64,000 bases of DNA, taken from the NCBI GenBank assembly GCA_903911085.1, contig CAIWCC010000215.1:1-64000 (forward strand). Reading direction: 5' to 3'. How positions within the stretch are numbered: position 1 is the stretch's first letter; each line of letters begins with the position of its first letter. This document shows, in pieces, positions 27,549-36,647 of this stretch. Origin of the DNA: an uncultured Bacteroidales bacterium (GTDB lineage Bacteria; Bacteroidota; Bacteroidia; Bacteroidales; Paludibacteraceae). The translations under genes were made by a program, and so were the position numbers. The notes under the pieces are model-generated. The model was not told the DNA's origin. It saw only the letters and a list, made by a program, of their open reading frames with translations, and did no database searches.

Positions 27549-28499
27549 TTACACATTTTTGTGTAAATGAAAGTATTTCAATTTAAAAATCACATAAGCT
27601 ACAGCAAGGAGTATTATTGTTGCTGAAAGATAATAATATGGATAGTCGATAAATGCGTAAAATCCTAAAGCAATAATCAATTGTAAGAATGCATAAAAGA
27701 GTGATACAATCAGATGTGGAATTTTCAATTCATTAGCTAATAACTGATAAGCATGTTTACGATGTGCATCAAAGATATTCTCTTTTAAAATTATTCTATG
27801 AATTATTGTTAAAACAGAGTCGACTCCATAAACCGACAACAGTATTATATAACCTAAATTTCCAGTATTTATTATAAGTTTACCTATTATAAATATTAGA
27901 ATAAATGCCATGGAAACAGAGCCAACATCTCCTGCAAAACATTTAGCTTTTAATCTGAAATTAAAGAAGTTGAACACCAATAAGGCTATAATTAGTAAAT
28001 AGATAAATTCGGTGTTAATGAAATTTATGATATTTTGATTGATAAACAACAAACATCCTGCAACAACTAAGCTGTACCCGCCCGTAATCCCATTAATTCC
28101 ATCCATGAAATTATAAGCATTTAGCACACCAGTACAGAATATCAATGCTATTATTGTAAAATACCACGGGAAATCATATAATCCCCACTCATAAAACATC
28201 AGCCCCATAGCAGTAAAATGTATTAGCAAGCGTAACTTCGAAGATTGCGGACGTACATCATCCGCAAAACTGATTAAAGTTATTAAACTTAATCCAATGA
28301 AAAACCATGGGTACTGAAAATTATTAAGCAAGAAAAATATTGATATTCCAGTATAAAACACAATTCCACCACCTCGTAAAGTTAATTGTGAGTGAGAACT
28401 ACGTTCGTTTGGCTTGTCAATTATATTAAATTTATCGGCAATGCGAAAATACACCAGCTCTGAAACAAATATAGTAATAAAAACAAATATATAAAACAT
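27549..28499 (-). CDS. MraY/WecA-family undecaprenyl-phosphate sugar-1-phosphate transferase
   Basis: A 316-residue membrane protein with about ten hydrophobic segments. It carries family aspartate motifs: FADDVRP (near residue 83), NAYNFMDGINGITGGYSL (near 126) and AGDVGSVSMAF (near 194), plus a terminal histidine region DAHRKHAYQLL (near 243). It transfers a sugar-1-phosphate, probably N-acetylated and deoxy, from UDP to the lipid carrier, starting glycan synthesis. It pairs with the epimerase-family gene just upstream. A second, unrelated initiating transferase lies at 40785-41378. Confidence 0.9.
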   Translation of the reverse strand: MFYIFVFITIFVSELVYFRIADKFNIIDKPNERSSHSQLTLRGGGIVFYTGISIFFLLNNFQYPWFFIGLSLITLISFADDVRPQSSKLRLLIHFTAMGLMFYEWGLYDFPWYFTIIALIFCTGVLNAYNFMDGINGITGGYSLVVAGCLLFINQNIINFINTEFIYLLIIALLVFNFFNFRLKAKCFAGDVGSVSMAFILIFIIGKLIINTGNLGYIILLSVYGVDSVLTIIHRIILKENIFDAHRKHAYQLLANELKIPHLIVSLFYAFLQLIIALGFYAFIDYPYYYLSATIILLAVAYVIFKLKYFHLHKNV

Positions 28500-28593
28500 A
28501 AAAAAGTAATTAGCGTTTGGGTTTGGTAATCAATGTCCTAAAATTTAAATGTAATTCAAGATTGAAATACGTAATATTCAAAACTATGATTTG

Positions 28594-28601
28594 CAAAAAT
28601 A
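28594..28601 (-). promoter_or_regulatory. Possible internal promoter before the MraY-like gene
   Basis: TATTTTTG on the minus strand, about 95 bp before the MraY-like start, in the 126-bp gap after the epimerase gene. It would let the last two genes be transcribed independently. Confidence 0.35.
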
Positions 28602-28625
28602 GAAAAAAAATATCAATATTGCATT

Positions 28626-29627
28626 TCAATTCATAAAACTCTTAACAGTTATCTGAAATCCATCTTGAGCATGCGTAGGCATTTTGTCAATACTTAACGC
28701 TTTTTTTAATTTTTCATTTGATACTACATAATTTTCAGTCAATTTTTCAAGCCTCTCAGTGTTTAACGGTAAATGTATAACTGAACCTAATCGCGCGAGC
28801 GATTCAATAATTGATTTATTCCAGTTCCAAATTCTATTTGGTTTATGCATGGTTTTAGCCATAAGTGCAATCAACTCATTGGTAGATAAACATTCATCAT
28901 CTCCAACATTGTAAATACCAGAAGGAATTTCCTTGTTAATTAATTCGGAAATTACAAAACTTAGATTGTCAATTGAACAAAATGAACGACGATTTTCAAA
29001 AGCACCTAATGGGTATGGAATGCCTTTTTTTACCACCTGGTACAGCAGGTTCAGATTCCCTTTATTGCCAGGACCATGAATCATGCAAGGTCGAAGAATG
29101 TAGGTCTTCTTAGTTGACAGTTGACAGTTATTAGTTGATAGTTCTTTTTCTACATTTTCACTATCAACTGAGAACTGAGAATTGTTAGCTGTTAGCTGAC
29201 AGCTAATTAAGTAGTTTTCTGCAGCGATTTTGCTTTCTCCATAAGGACCAAGAGGAGTAGGAGTGACGTCTTCGGTTAGAAAATCGCCTTCAACCTTGTC
29301 GGCAGCGGCTTTTACAGAACTGAAAAACACAAATTTGCAGGCATTAGTAGTTAAAAACCAGTCGTAAACCTTTTGAGTTAGACCAGTATTAATGTCAAAA
29401 TAGATTTGAGCATTGGTTTGGTTTTTTGTATCATGCGCTTTCCCTGCCAAATGAATAATTACATCAATCTCTGGAATTAAATCTAATTCATTCCATGAGA
29501 AGGTTTTAATTACACCTTCTTTATTTGGTGAAATAATATCTAAACCATATATTTTATGGTTGGTTTTTAAAGCTGCTACAAGGTTGCTGCCCACAAATCC
29601 ATGTACGCCTGTGATTAATATGTTCAT
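28626..29627 (-). CDS. NAD-dependent epimerase/reductase of polysaccharide synthesis
   Basis: A 333-residue extended SDR protein with the nucleotide-binding GVHGFVGSN (residues 7-15), a catalytic serine region FFSSVKAAAD and YGESK (Y129, K133), and TYILRPCMIHGPGNKGN near 175. It resembles WbpV/WbuE-type 4-ketoreductases that act on UDP-sugar intermediates before the adjacent MraY-like transferase. Residues about 141-172 are an extra segment rich in Ser, Asn, Gln and Leu, encoded by a non-coding type repeat (see 29112-29210). The start ATG overlaps the stop of the AAA ATPase gene by 4 bp (ATGA). Confidence 0.85.
   Translation of the reverse strand: MNILITGVHGFVGSNLVAALKTNHKIYGLDIISPNKEGVIKTFSWNELDLIPEIDVIIHLAGKAHDTKNQTNAQIYFDINTGLTQKVYDWFLTTNACKFVFFSSVKAAADKVEGDFLTEDVTPTPLGPYGESKIAAENYLISCQLTANNSQFSVDSENVEKELSTNNCQLSTKKTYILRPCMIHGPGNKGNLNLLYQVVKKGIPYPLGAFENRRSFCSIDNLSFVISELINKEIPSGIYNVGDDECLSTNELIALMAKTMHKPNRIWNWNKSIIESLARLGSVIHLPLNTERLEKLTENYVVSNEKLKKALSIDKMPTHAQDGFQITVKSFMN
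29112..29210. repeat. Inverted-repeat element inserted in frame within the epimerase gene
   Basis: About 99 bp built from variants of TAGTTGACAG, TTAGTTGATAG and ACTATCAACTGAG. AGTTGATAGT (29133-29142) is perfectly complementary to ACTATCAACT (29160-29169). Short tandem units TTGACAG and GTTAGCT flank this core. Such low-complexity palindromic units usually lie between genes in Bacteroidota; here it adds about 32 codons without breaking the frame. Confidence 0.7.
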
Positions 29628-30967
29628 TTTTGTATTTGTTTTTCTAAAAATTTATCTATTACACATGCATAATAATATGGAATATTATAAAGTGTATATG
29701 TTTTAGATGATGGTAATGTAATTGTATCAATTGTAAAAGCCTGATTCCAAAACCGAATGGCAAAAGTACTAGTTGCACTTTCCATGAATTTATGTAAGGA
29801 CTTTAACTTAGCATTATGCCCAGATTTAACTTCGATAGCAATCAGACTCCCGTTGTAATTTGATACAAAGTCAACTTCTGCCTGCGAATTTCGAACATCG
29901 CGCACCCAGTATGCTCTTTTGGCATTTACTTTGAAGGATAGCGCTATCAATTCTTGTCCTACAATATGTTCAGCCACTTTGCCTTTCCAAACGTCGCTTA
30001 TATCTTCGCTACTAAATAATTCCTTTTGAAAACCTGCAAAATAATTTACCAAGCCCGTATCTAACCACATTATTTTAGGCGATTTATTTACATCCTGAAA
30101 AAATGGTAGTGATGTAGCGTTTGTTGGGTACGACAACTCTATCAGCATGGCTTTTTCCAACACACGCATAGCTTCTCCCATTTCGCGCGATTTATAGGGT
30201 GAGTTGGCGAATCGTTCAAACTTTATCCGCTCACCTGCATACTGCCAACCATGATTTAAGAGGTGCCTTATTACACGTTGAAGTGTTTTGTTATCGGCGT
30301 ATTTCTCAATATCATCGGTATATGCTGTAAGCAAATTGTCGAAAACACCACCCAGTGCTACCAAATCTTTCTTTTTACTATAAAACTGTATTGCTTCGGG
30401 CATGCCCCCCACTAATACAAATTCATTGAATAGTTTTAATATTTTTGAGTGTAAAGCATCCGGTAAAGTTATGGTTTCTAAGCCAATGCTGAGTTGCTCT
30501 TCGCCAATAGCACTTAAAAATTCGATAAACGAACACGGACGTAGAGCCATATACTCAACCCTGCCTACCGGAAAGGAAATATGCCGTCCCATAAAACTCT
30601 CGAGCAATGAGCCTGCAGCAACCACAAAAATATCTGGACGGTCTTCGTAAAAATAACGCAACAAAGCAACCGCTTTGGGCGAAAATTGTATTTCGTCAAT
30701 AAAAATCAGTAAAGTACCTTCCTTTTGTGCAATATTCAATAAGTAAAATGCCGCTCGCACCAATTCATCCACATCATCTGTTTTCTCAAATAATTCAGCT
30801 ATAGCGCTACGCTCAATATTCAGATAAAGATAATTGTCAAATTGCTTCGAAAACTCATTTACAACAGTGGTTTTACCAACTTGTCGGGCACCTCTCAATA
30901 TAAGGGGTTTACGCTCCGGTTTATCGCGCCACTGCTCTAAAAATAACGAAATTTTTCTTTTGAACAT
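29624..30967 (-). CDS. AAA_14 ATPase with C-terminal DUF4143 domain
   Basis: A 447-residue cytoplasmic ATPase. Walker A is GARQVGKT (26-33), Walker B LLIFIDEIQ (near 84-92) and a sensor-type VVAAGSLLES near 117. The C-terminal part (about 200-410) is the DUF4143 region, ending with VRNSQAEVDFVSNYNGSLIAIEVKSG, which resembles a PD-(D/E)XK-nuclease-like fold (D-x10-E-x-K). These proteins are very common in Bacteroidales, often as mobile or accessory genes, and their role is unknown. It sits within a sugar locus, overlaps the epimerase start by 4 bp, and has its own promoter with three phased repeats. Confidence 0.88.
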   Translation of the reverse strand: MFKRKISLFLEQWRDKPERKPLILRGARQVGKTTVVNEFSKQFDNYLYLNIERSAIAELFEKTDDVDELVRAAFYLLNIAQKEGTLLIFIDEIQFSPKAVALLRYFYEDRPDIFVVAAGSLLESFMGRHISFPVGRVEYMALRPCSFIEFLSAIGEEQLSIGLETITLPDALHSKILKLFNEFVLVGGMPEAIQFYSKKKDLVALGGVFDNLLTAYTDDIEKYADNKTLQRVIRHLLNHGWQYAGERIKFERFANSPYKSREMGEAMRVLEKAMLIELSYPTNATSLPFFQDVNKSPKIMWLDTGLVNYFAGFQKELFSSEDISDVWKGKVAEHIVGQELIALSFKVNAKRAYWVRDVRNSQAEVDFVSNYNGSLIAIEVKSGHNAKLKSLHKFMESATSTFAIRFWNQAFTIDTITLPSSKTYTLYNIPYYYACVIDKFLEKQIQK

Positions 30968-30990
30968 TCTATTGTTGCATTAATTAAGTG

Positions 30991-31021
30991 CAAATATACA
31001 ATAATTTGTATTAAAACCAAA
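30991..31021 (-). promoter_or_regulatory. Promoter of the AAA_14 ATPase gene
   Basis: Minus-strand TTTG (31018-31021), a 19-bp spacer and TATATTTG (30991-30998) match the Bacteroidota TTTG-N19-TAnnTTTG consensus exactly. The -7 box is 23 bp before the start codon. This is the best promoter match in the window. Confidence 0.7.
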
Positions 31022-31090
31022 CATGAAAATGGACATATTTGTAATAAAACCAAACATAAAACAATCATTTTTTGTAACAAAAGCAAATAT
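31004..31090. repeat. Three phased 21-bp direct repeats at the ATPase promoter
   Basis: Copies at 31004-31024, 31037-31057 and 31070-31090 start exactly 33 bp apart. The consensus is ATTTGTAATAAAACCAAACA plus T. The first two differ at one base and the third is more divergent. Each has a TTTG...CAAA dyad. The promoter-proximal copy covers the -33 element, so these are probable regulator-binding sites. Confidence 0.75.
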
Positions 31091-31449
31091 AAGTACTTTC
31101 AATCCAAACCATAAATGCTATGGTTGGCTTTTAAAACTATTTCTTTTGATAATTTTGCGAGATTGTATTTAACACCATCTTCAGAGATATTTCCCAATTT
31201 CTACGCTATTTGGATTCGACTTATTTTTGGATGCATTATAATGTTACCCAAAATATGTGCAATAATTTCTTGGGTAGTTTCTTCATTGCTTTTTTTTGTT
31301 TGTAATATATTGATTTACAACAGCATCATCAACAGGAAAGCTGTTTTCAGATATTTCTAGTGTAGTCGTTTTGTCAATTTTTTGTTTAGTATCTTATAAC
31401 ACTTTAACCCTAAAAAAAAATCACATTCTTGAATTATAAGGAGCGAATT
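31091..31449. other. Intergenic stretch in the polysaccharide region
   Basis: About 360 bp between the repeat array and the end of the first glycosyltransferase gene. Low-complexity AT-rich DNA, no supported gene; a rightward open frame at 31115-31360 has no protein-like features. Confidence 0.5.
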
Positions 31450-32214
31450 TCATTGTTTAACCATTATAACTTCCCATATTTTTATAAAATACTTAAATAC
31501 TAATATAGGAAAATTAGTGTAAATTCCATTTTCACGGCATGCTCTAACAATTTCTTTGTTGGAAATAATATTACTCTTGAACGAAGATGTACTTACGCCA
31601 CCAACTCTCATTTTCATAAAATCTAGATGTAAATACTTGTAATTTAGTTTGTGTTTGTGTAGAAATCGAATTAGTAATTCGTAATCTGCAGCAATTTTAT
31701 AATCAGTTTTGTAATAACCATATTTATCAAAATATGACTTGTATGTAAAAAATGTGGGATGTGCTGGCATAAAACCAAAGCGAAAAAGGGAGGGCTTAAA
31801 ATTTTTAGAAGAATAATATCGAACTGTTTTGTCCAGATTATTATCTTTTACAAATCTTACATCTCCAATAACTGCTTGAATATTTTTATCTCCAAAAGCT
31901 TCAGCTACTTGAGATATTACGTCGTTTTTATGATAAAAATCGTCAGAATTAATAATACCAACCACATCGCCACTTGCCATTCTAATTCCTTTATTCATAG
32001 CATCATAAAGTCCTTTGTCAGGCTCACTAATCCATTTAATTTTGCCTTTAAACTGCGGTTCATACTCTTTAATTATATCTACGGTATTATCTTTAGAATT
32101 TCCATCAATTACAATGTATTCAATATCTTGATAATTTTGAATCAAGACCGATTCAAAAGTGTCTCGTATTGTTGAAGAACTATTATATGATACAGTTATT
32201 ATGGAGATTTTCAT
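31450..32214 (-). CDS. Family 2 glycosyltransferase
   Basis: A 254-residue GT-A fold enzyme of glycosyltransferase family 2. The N-terminus ISIITVSYNSSSTIRDT is typical, the nucleotide-sugar/metal motif is NSDD (89-92), and EPDKGLYDAMNKGIRMASGD (64-83) is highly characteristic of WcaA/WbbD-like members. It probably adds one sugar to the lipid-linked repeat unit on the cytoplasmic side of the membrane. Donor and acceptor cannot be predicted. It is the last glycosyltransferase of the left-hand cluster. Confidence 0.9.
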   Translation of the reverse strand: MKISIITVSYNSSSTIRDTFESVLIQNYQDIEYIVIDGNSKDNTVDIIKEYEPQFKGKIKWISEPDKGLYDAMNKGIRMASGDVVGIINSDDFYHKNDVISQVAEAFGDKNIQAVIGDVRFVKDNNLDKTVRYYSSKNFKPSLFRFGFMPAHPTFFTYKSYFDKYGYYKTDYKIAADYELLIRFLHKHKLNYKYLHLDFMKMRVGGVSTSSFKSNIISNKEIVRACRENGIYTNFPILVFKYFIKIWEVIMVKQ

Positions 32215-32280
32215 ATTTTGGTAGATAAAGAAGAAGTTTTCAAGTTCTGTTTTAAGTATTTTTGGATGTTATTGTTTGAT

Positions 32281-33354
32281 TTAGTTTACTGTTTTAAATC
32301 GATTGTAGATTGCTAAGTAATCGGAATATGTTTTTTCCCAAGTAAATAATTTTGCATTTTCAAGTCCTTTTGCCACAATTTTATCTCTGTAACTGTTGTT
32401 CGTCAATTTCTTAAGGCACTCAGAAACATCTTTTTTATCATGTTTCTCAAACAAAACGCAAGAATTATTTGAAATTTCTTTAATTGAAGAACCGTTAAAT
32501 GCAATTACAGGACAACCTGCTTTTTGTGCTTCAATAACAGGGATGCCAAATCCTTCGTATTCTGATGGATATAAAAGACAAAATGCGTTGTTGTAATATA
32601 AGTTCAGCTCCTCATTTTTTAATCGTCCAAGGTGTAAGTAATTATTTTTGCCCAACTTCATGTTTAAAAATTCAATTTCATCTGAAGTGAGGTTACCACC
32701 TCCAACAATAACTAATTTGTAATCAAAATCTTTCAGTACATCTACAGTCAAGTCAAAACGTTTGTAATTTTCTCGCGAACCAACAAAAAGAACATAATTT
32801 AATTTCTTAAAATGCAATTCTACTTCTGATGTAATTTTAAAATAATCGTTTGAAACTCCATTGTAAATAACCTCTATTTTGAGTTTGTCTATTGTTGGAA
32901 GATAGAATAACAAATCATTTTTGGTGTTTTCGGATATACAAACTACAACATCGGAATTCTTAATAGCATTGTATTTCTGGAAACAATGTATGCGTTTAGC
33001 TAATCCATGTTTGTACTTTTCGTAAGTAAAATCATGTACCGTAGTAATATTAATTGCATTTTTTTTCTTACATGTTCTATAGTACGATGAATGAAAAATA
33101 AATTTCTTGTCTGATTTAATACTAATATTAAGATATCTTTTTATTGCTAATAATGAATTTGATTTTTGAATAATGTAATTGGCAGGTATGCTAAGTTTAT
33201 TCCTAAAAATATTTTTACTTGAATCATTATATTCAATAAACGAAATATCATAGGTAGGTTCATTGATTGCGCGTTTGATTATTTCGTACCAAACAACCGA
33301 AATTCCACCTGCTTTTTGTAAAGAAAATACAATATTGTCAAAAATTATTTTCAT
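32281..33354 (-). CDS. Family 4 glycosyltransferase
   Basis: A 357-residue GT-B enzyme (GT4, 'group 1'). The C-terminal donor-binding domain has YVLFVGSRENYKRFD (near 188) and the EX7E motif in EYEGFGIPVIEAQKAGCPVI (265-284). The N-terminal acceptor domain starts MKIIFDNIVFSLQKAGGISVV, with ITTVHDFTYEKY near 101. It is likely a mannosyl- or similar transferase assembling the repeat unit. Cluster position is between two other transferases on the same strand; its sugar specificity is unknown. Confidence 0.9.
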   Translation of the reverse strand: MKIIFDNIVFSLQKAGGISVVWYEIIKRAINEPTYDISFIEYNDSSKNIFRNKLSIPANYIIQKSNSLLAIKRYLNISIKSDKKFIFHSSYYRTCKKKNAINITTVHDFTYEKYKHGLAKRIHCFQKYNAIKNSDVVVCISENTKNDLLFYLPTIDKLKIEVIYNGVSNDYFKITSEVELHFKKLNYVLFVGSRENYKRFDLTVDVLKDFDYKLVIVGGGNLTSDEIEFLNMKLGKNNYLHLGRLKNEELNLYYNNAFCLLYPSEYEGFGIPVIEAQKAGCPVIAFNGSSIKEISNNSCVLFEKHDKKDVSECLKKLTNNSYRDKIVAKGLENAKLFTWEKTYSDYLAIYNRFKTVN

Positions 33355-33478
33355 TTATATATTTATTTTCAAATTACTTGAGATAATAATTTGTATCAAT
33401 CACTTGTTTTGTTGAATAAGCTTACTTTTTGTGTATAAATGATTCAATATAGACTAAAGCTTGTTTCTATTTAAGAAT

Positions 33479-34543
33479 CTAATTAAATTTCATAGTTTTT
33501 TCAAATGACATATTCCATTTTTCATTAGTTACTTCTTTACTCATCAAAACACTTTCATACCCCATTTTAAGCAATTCATTGTCAGGTGTTTTTACAATTT
33601 TCAATAACTTCTCTTTTAAACTTACAATGTTTTTTGCTTGAAAAACGAAACCATTTACATTGTTGTTGATAAAAGTGCTGGCAGCTCCCACCGCGTCGCT
33701 GCAAATCAATGGATAGCCAGCTGCCGCATATTCATGTAAAACTACACCCCAATGCTCTTCCCAACTAGGTAAAACAAATACACCTGTTTCGGAAATAATT
33801 GATTGAAAATCTTCTGGTTGTATAAATCCTTTATGAATTATTTTGTTCATTATTACGCGAGTTTCAAACAACGGACCAGAACCAACACAAACTAGCTCCC
33901 AATCATTTGGATTTTCGTTTTGTAACGCAGCAAATGCTTCGCAAAGATTATCGAGTCCTTTTTGAGAAACATAACGTCCTACAAATAAAAATCTATGTGG
34001 GAAATTTTGTTCTTTTGTTTTTATTGCACTGCTGTAGAACTTTTTAAACTTTTCTAAATCAGCACAATAAGAGCTTAATAGTATTTGTTTTTTCTTAAAT
34101 CCTAACAGTTTAGCATATTCTTTTTGTGGTATACCAGGAACCCATATATAATTGAATAAATTTACTAGAAATATTCTGGAATAGATTAACCCAAGATATT
34201 GACGAAATTGACCATACCATAAATTATCCATTGCTATTGTAAGTGGTATTTTGTTCTTATAACCTTTTGCAATTTTAAGATATAGTTTGTCATTCCAACC
34301 ACATAAAATAATAGAATTCGGATTTAAATTATTTAACAAGTTACTTAATGAAGGATAGTCAAAGTCTTTGCGATTATAAATTTTTATTCTTTCGCTTAAT
34401 TTGCTAAACTCAAAGGGAGCATCGAATGTGTTAGGTGTAACTATGATGTGTACTTCAATTTCCAAATTGTTTTGAAGTGCATTTAATACACTTGAAATAA
34501 AATAACCTGATAATTGAGAATGTAAAAAAACGATATTTTTCAT
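33479..34543 (-). CDS. Family 4 glycosyltransferase
   Basis: A 354-residue GT-B enzyme. Recognisable elements are RFLFVGRYVSQKGLDNL (near 190), LVCVGSGPLFETR (near 219) and the acidic donor motif in SWEEHWGVVLHEYAAAGYPL (261-280), where E263 and E271 are plausible catalytic/donor residues. SDAVGAASTFI follows. It belongs to the left-hand repeat-unit assembly set. Substrate unknown. Confidence 0.88.
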   Translation of the reverse strand: MKNIVFLHSQLSGYFISSVLNALQNNLEIEVHIIVTPNTFDAPFEFSKLSERIKIYNRKDFDYPSLSNLLNNLNPNSIILCGWNDKLYLKIAKGYKNKIPLTIAMDNLWYGQFRQYLGLIYSRIFLVNLFNYIWVPGIPQKEYAKLLGFKKKQILLSSYCADLEKFKKFYSSAIKTKEQNFPHRFLFVGRYVSQKGLDNLCEAFAALQNENPNDWELVCVGSGPLFETRVIMNKIIHKGFIQPEDFQSIISETGVFVLPSWEEHWGVVLHEYAAAGYPLICSDAVGAASTFINNNVNGFVFQAKNIVSLKEKLLKIVKTPDNELLKMGYESVLMSKEVTNEKWNMSFEKTMKFN

Positions 34544-34677
34544 AATGAATCACTATAATTAAAATAATAGTATCTTTAAATATTTCTAAACGCCTTAACT
34601 TATTTTTATTTGTGTATTTTTATAATATCCAAATTTCAATTTGGATTATGAAATTTTTTGGATAGTTGTTTTATTTA

Positions 34678-35544
34678 TTAATAATCAACCCTACCTTTAT
34701 TTTTGCACATGTTAATCCATGCAAGGAACTCTTCTTTTTTTAAATTATTATTTAAAAGTACTGCAATTGGGTATTTTAATCTATAAATTAACAATGAATT
34801 AGCATAGTATTTATCTAAATTTCCATTATATTTTTCAAAATAATAACGGCGGGAATCAGACCCTACTTTTAGTAGATGTAGATTTACAGATCTACCATGT
34901 GCCAAGTGTAAAACTGAAATATCTTTAGCTAACACAGCATCATGTCCTGTTGATAATATACGATTTGAAATATCGGCTTCTTCATGATATAAGAAAATAT
35001 TTTCATCAAAAGAACCAGCTCTTTCAAAAGCTAATCTGTCAAAAATTAGAAAACTGCCCGAAAAAAACATATCATTAGAATTATACATGCCAAACTTTAT
35101 TAGTGCACGATTTAGAAGCATTTTTGTTAAATCTTCGCGATCTGGCTTGAAATATAGGTGATTAGATCCGTCTGTAAAAGTTACTCCCATCATTCCAATT
35201 TTATTATTTCTATCGAATTTCTCTATGATTTTTCTAAATACAGGTTCAACTAGTCTCACATCTGGATTCATGACAATAAATCTATTAGCAGAAATATTTT
35301 TTACGCCTAAATTATTGCCTGCGCCATATCCCTTATTTAAAGGACTTTTTATCAATATAATGTTATCTGGATAATTAGTTTTTATTTTTTCAAAAACTCT
35401 ATCTTGATCTTTACTACAATTGTCTACAATTATAATTTCAAGTGATTCACCAATGTCATTATACCTATAAATTGAATCTAAGCATTCGAATATTAGTTTT
35501 TCAGAATTGTATGTTACAATTACTATTGAAAGTTGTTTGTTCAT
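34678..35544 (-). CDS. Family 2 glycosyltransferase (rhamnosyltransferase-like)
   Basis: A 288-residue family 2 enzyme. It starts LSIVIVTYNSEKLIFECLDSI, with VDNCSKD (46-52), NKGYGAGNNLGVKN (70-83) and the metal motif VMNPDVRL (91-98). GSFLIFDRLAFERAGSFDENIFLY (in two parts, 163-186) and YHEEADIS are typical of rhamnosyltransferase-like family 2 members, but the donor is not certain. The start codon overlaps the stop of the polymerase gene by 4 bp (35541-35544), so the two are translationally coupled. Confidence 0.88.
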   Translation of the reverse strand: MNKQLSIVIVTYNSEKLIFECLDSIYRYNDIGESLEIIIVDNCSKDQDRVFEKIKTNYPDNIILIKSPLNKGYGAGNNLGVKNISANRFIVMNPDVRLVEPVFRKIIEKFDRNNKIGMMGVTFTDGSNHLYFKPDREDLTKMLLNRALIKFGMYNSNDMFFSGSFLIFDRLAFERAGSFDENIFLYHEEADISNRILSTGHDAVLAKDISVLHLAHGRSVNLHLLKVGSDSRRYYFEKYNGNLDKYYANSLLIYRLKYPIAVLLNNNLKKEEFLAWINMCKNKGRVDY

Positions 35545-36644
35545 CTTAAAATTGATAATAATGTTGTGTTTGACATAAATAATTCTTCAACCAATTCTGT
35601 ACCAGAAGTTCCAAATACAAATGTCGGTAAAATATATACATAAAATAATGAAGCAATAACAATTAGAAAAAAAATAATGATTGAGCGTATTCTTTGAAAC
35701 AAATCATTTTCGTATTCTAAAGCATAGAAAATATAGGATAACCAAATAATTATTGATGCAAAGACATATCTGTGTGCAAATATTTGAATTGATAACCCAA
35801 TTGGAATAAAAATTATTGAATACAACGAAAGCTTATATAAAAACTGATATTTGACATCTGAATATAAAAAATACGAACTTGACATTGTTAGTTTTTTGTT
35901 GTTGAAATAAATATAAATCAGCCAAAAAACCCAGATTAAGATATTATATACTCCTCCCATAAATGAAGAAACGTTTTCACTGTCAAGATAAAAATCTAAA
36001 TTATTTGAGAAGTTAAAATCTATCTTAACAAGAATATAAAGAGACATCCCCGTAATTAAACTAAACACAATCATTTTTTTAAGAAAAATATCACTATCTA
36101 TTGAATAATATAAATAGATAAACGGGTACATAAATAGAATACCAGAGTGTGACAAAAATGAGATAGTCGCAAATATCGCAAATATTATATAGTTTTTTGT
36201 AACAATAAAATTGTAAGCAGAAATTAAGAAAAAAGCAAAGGCAACATAGTATCGTATTTGGTTTGAAAGTGGAATCAATTGCAACATTAAATATATTGTA
36301 ATTACACTAAATACAGCCGAAAAATTGAATCGACTAGCAAAGTATATAAAACCAATTCCCATCAATGCTATATGCAATTGGTAGAGGTTTGAATAGTCTA
36401 ATCTGTTTTTGTAAAATAAATTAGATAAGTAGTTAAATAAAAAATCACTAGAGTCTTTATTACCATAGAACATATCCTCATACGGTCCCCAGTCGCTATT
36501 GTCTGTGACGTTAAATAAAAGAATGTAAAATAGAATTGAAGCTAAAATAATTCCTGTAATTTTAACAAGCGGACTGTCTTTAAGCAACATAAAAAAATAT
36601 GTCGCTACAAAGAAAGAAATAAATATGTAAAACAGAATACTCAT
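35541..36644 (-). CDS. wzy: EpsG-family polysaccharide polymerase (Wzy-like)
   Basis: A 367-residue membrane protein with about ten hydrophobic segments and the EpsG-type early motif NSDWGPYEDMFYG (residues 48-60), then QIRYYVAFAFFLISAYNF near 129 and SFLSHSGILFMYPF near 162. It probably joins flipped repeat units in the periplasm. It is one of two polymerase-type genes in the region; the other is 51099-52169. Each lies close to its own flippase gene, an argument for two independent polysaccharides. Confidence 0.82.
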   Translation of the reverse strand: MSILFYIFISFFVATYFFMLLKDSPLVKITGIILASILFYILLFNVTDNSDWGPYEDMFYGNKDSSDFLFNYLSNLFYKNRLDYSNLYQLHIALMGIGFIYFASRFNFSAVFSVITIYLMLQLIPLSNQIRYYVAFAFFLISAYNFIVTKNYIIFAIFATISFLSHSGILFMYPFIYLYYSIDSDIFLKKMIVFSLITGMSLYILVKIDFNFSNNLDFYLDSENVSSFMGGVYNILIWVFWLIYIYFNNKKLTMSSSYFLYSDVKYQFLYKLSLYSIIFIPIGLSIQIFAHRYVFASIIIWLSYIFYALEYENDLFQRIRSIIIFFLIVIASLFYVYILPTFVFGTSGTELVEELFMSNTTLLSILR

Positions 36645-36647
36645 ATC

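Noticed and set aside
31115..31360. Rightward open frame next to the ATPase repeats
   Set aside because: AT-rich random frame with no recognisable motif; opposite to all neighbouring genes.
31759..32175. 138-codon antisense frame inside a glycosyltransferase gene
   Set aside because: Shadow frame over conserved family 2 glycosyltransferase motifs.
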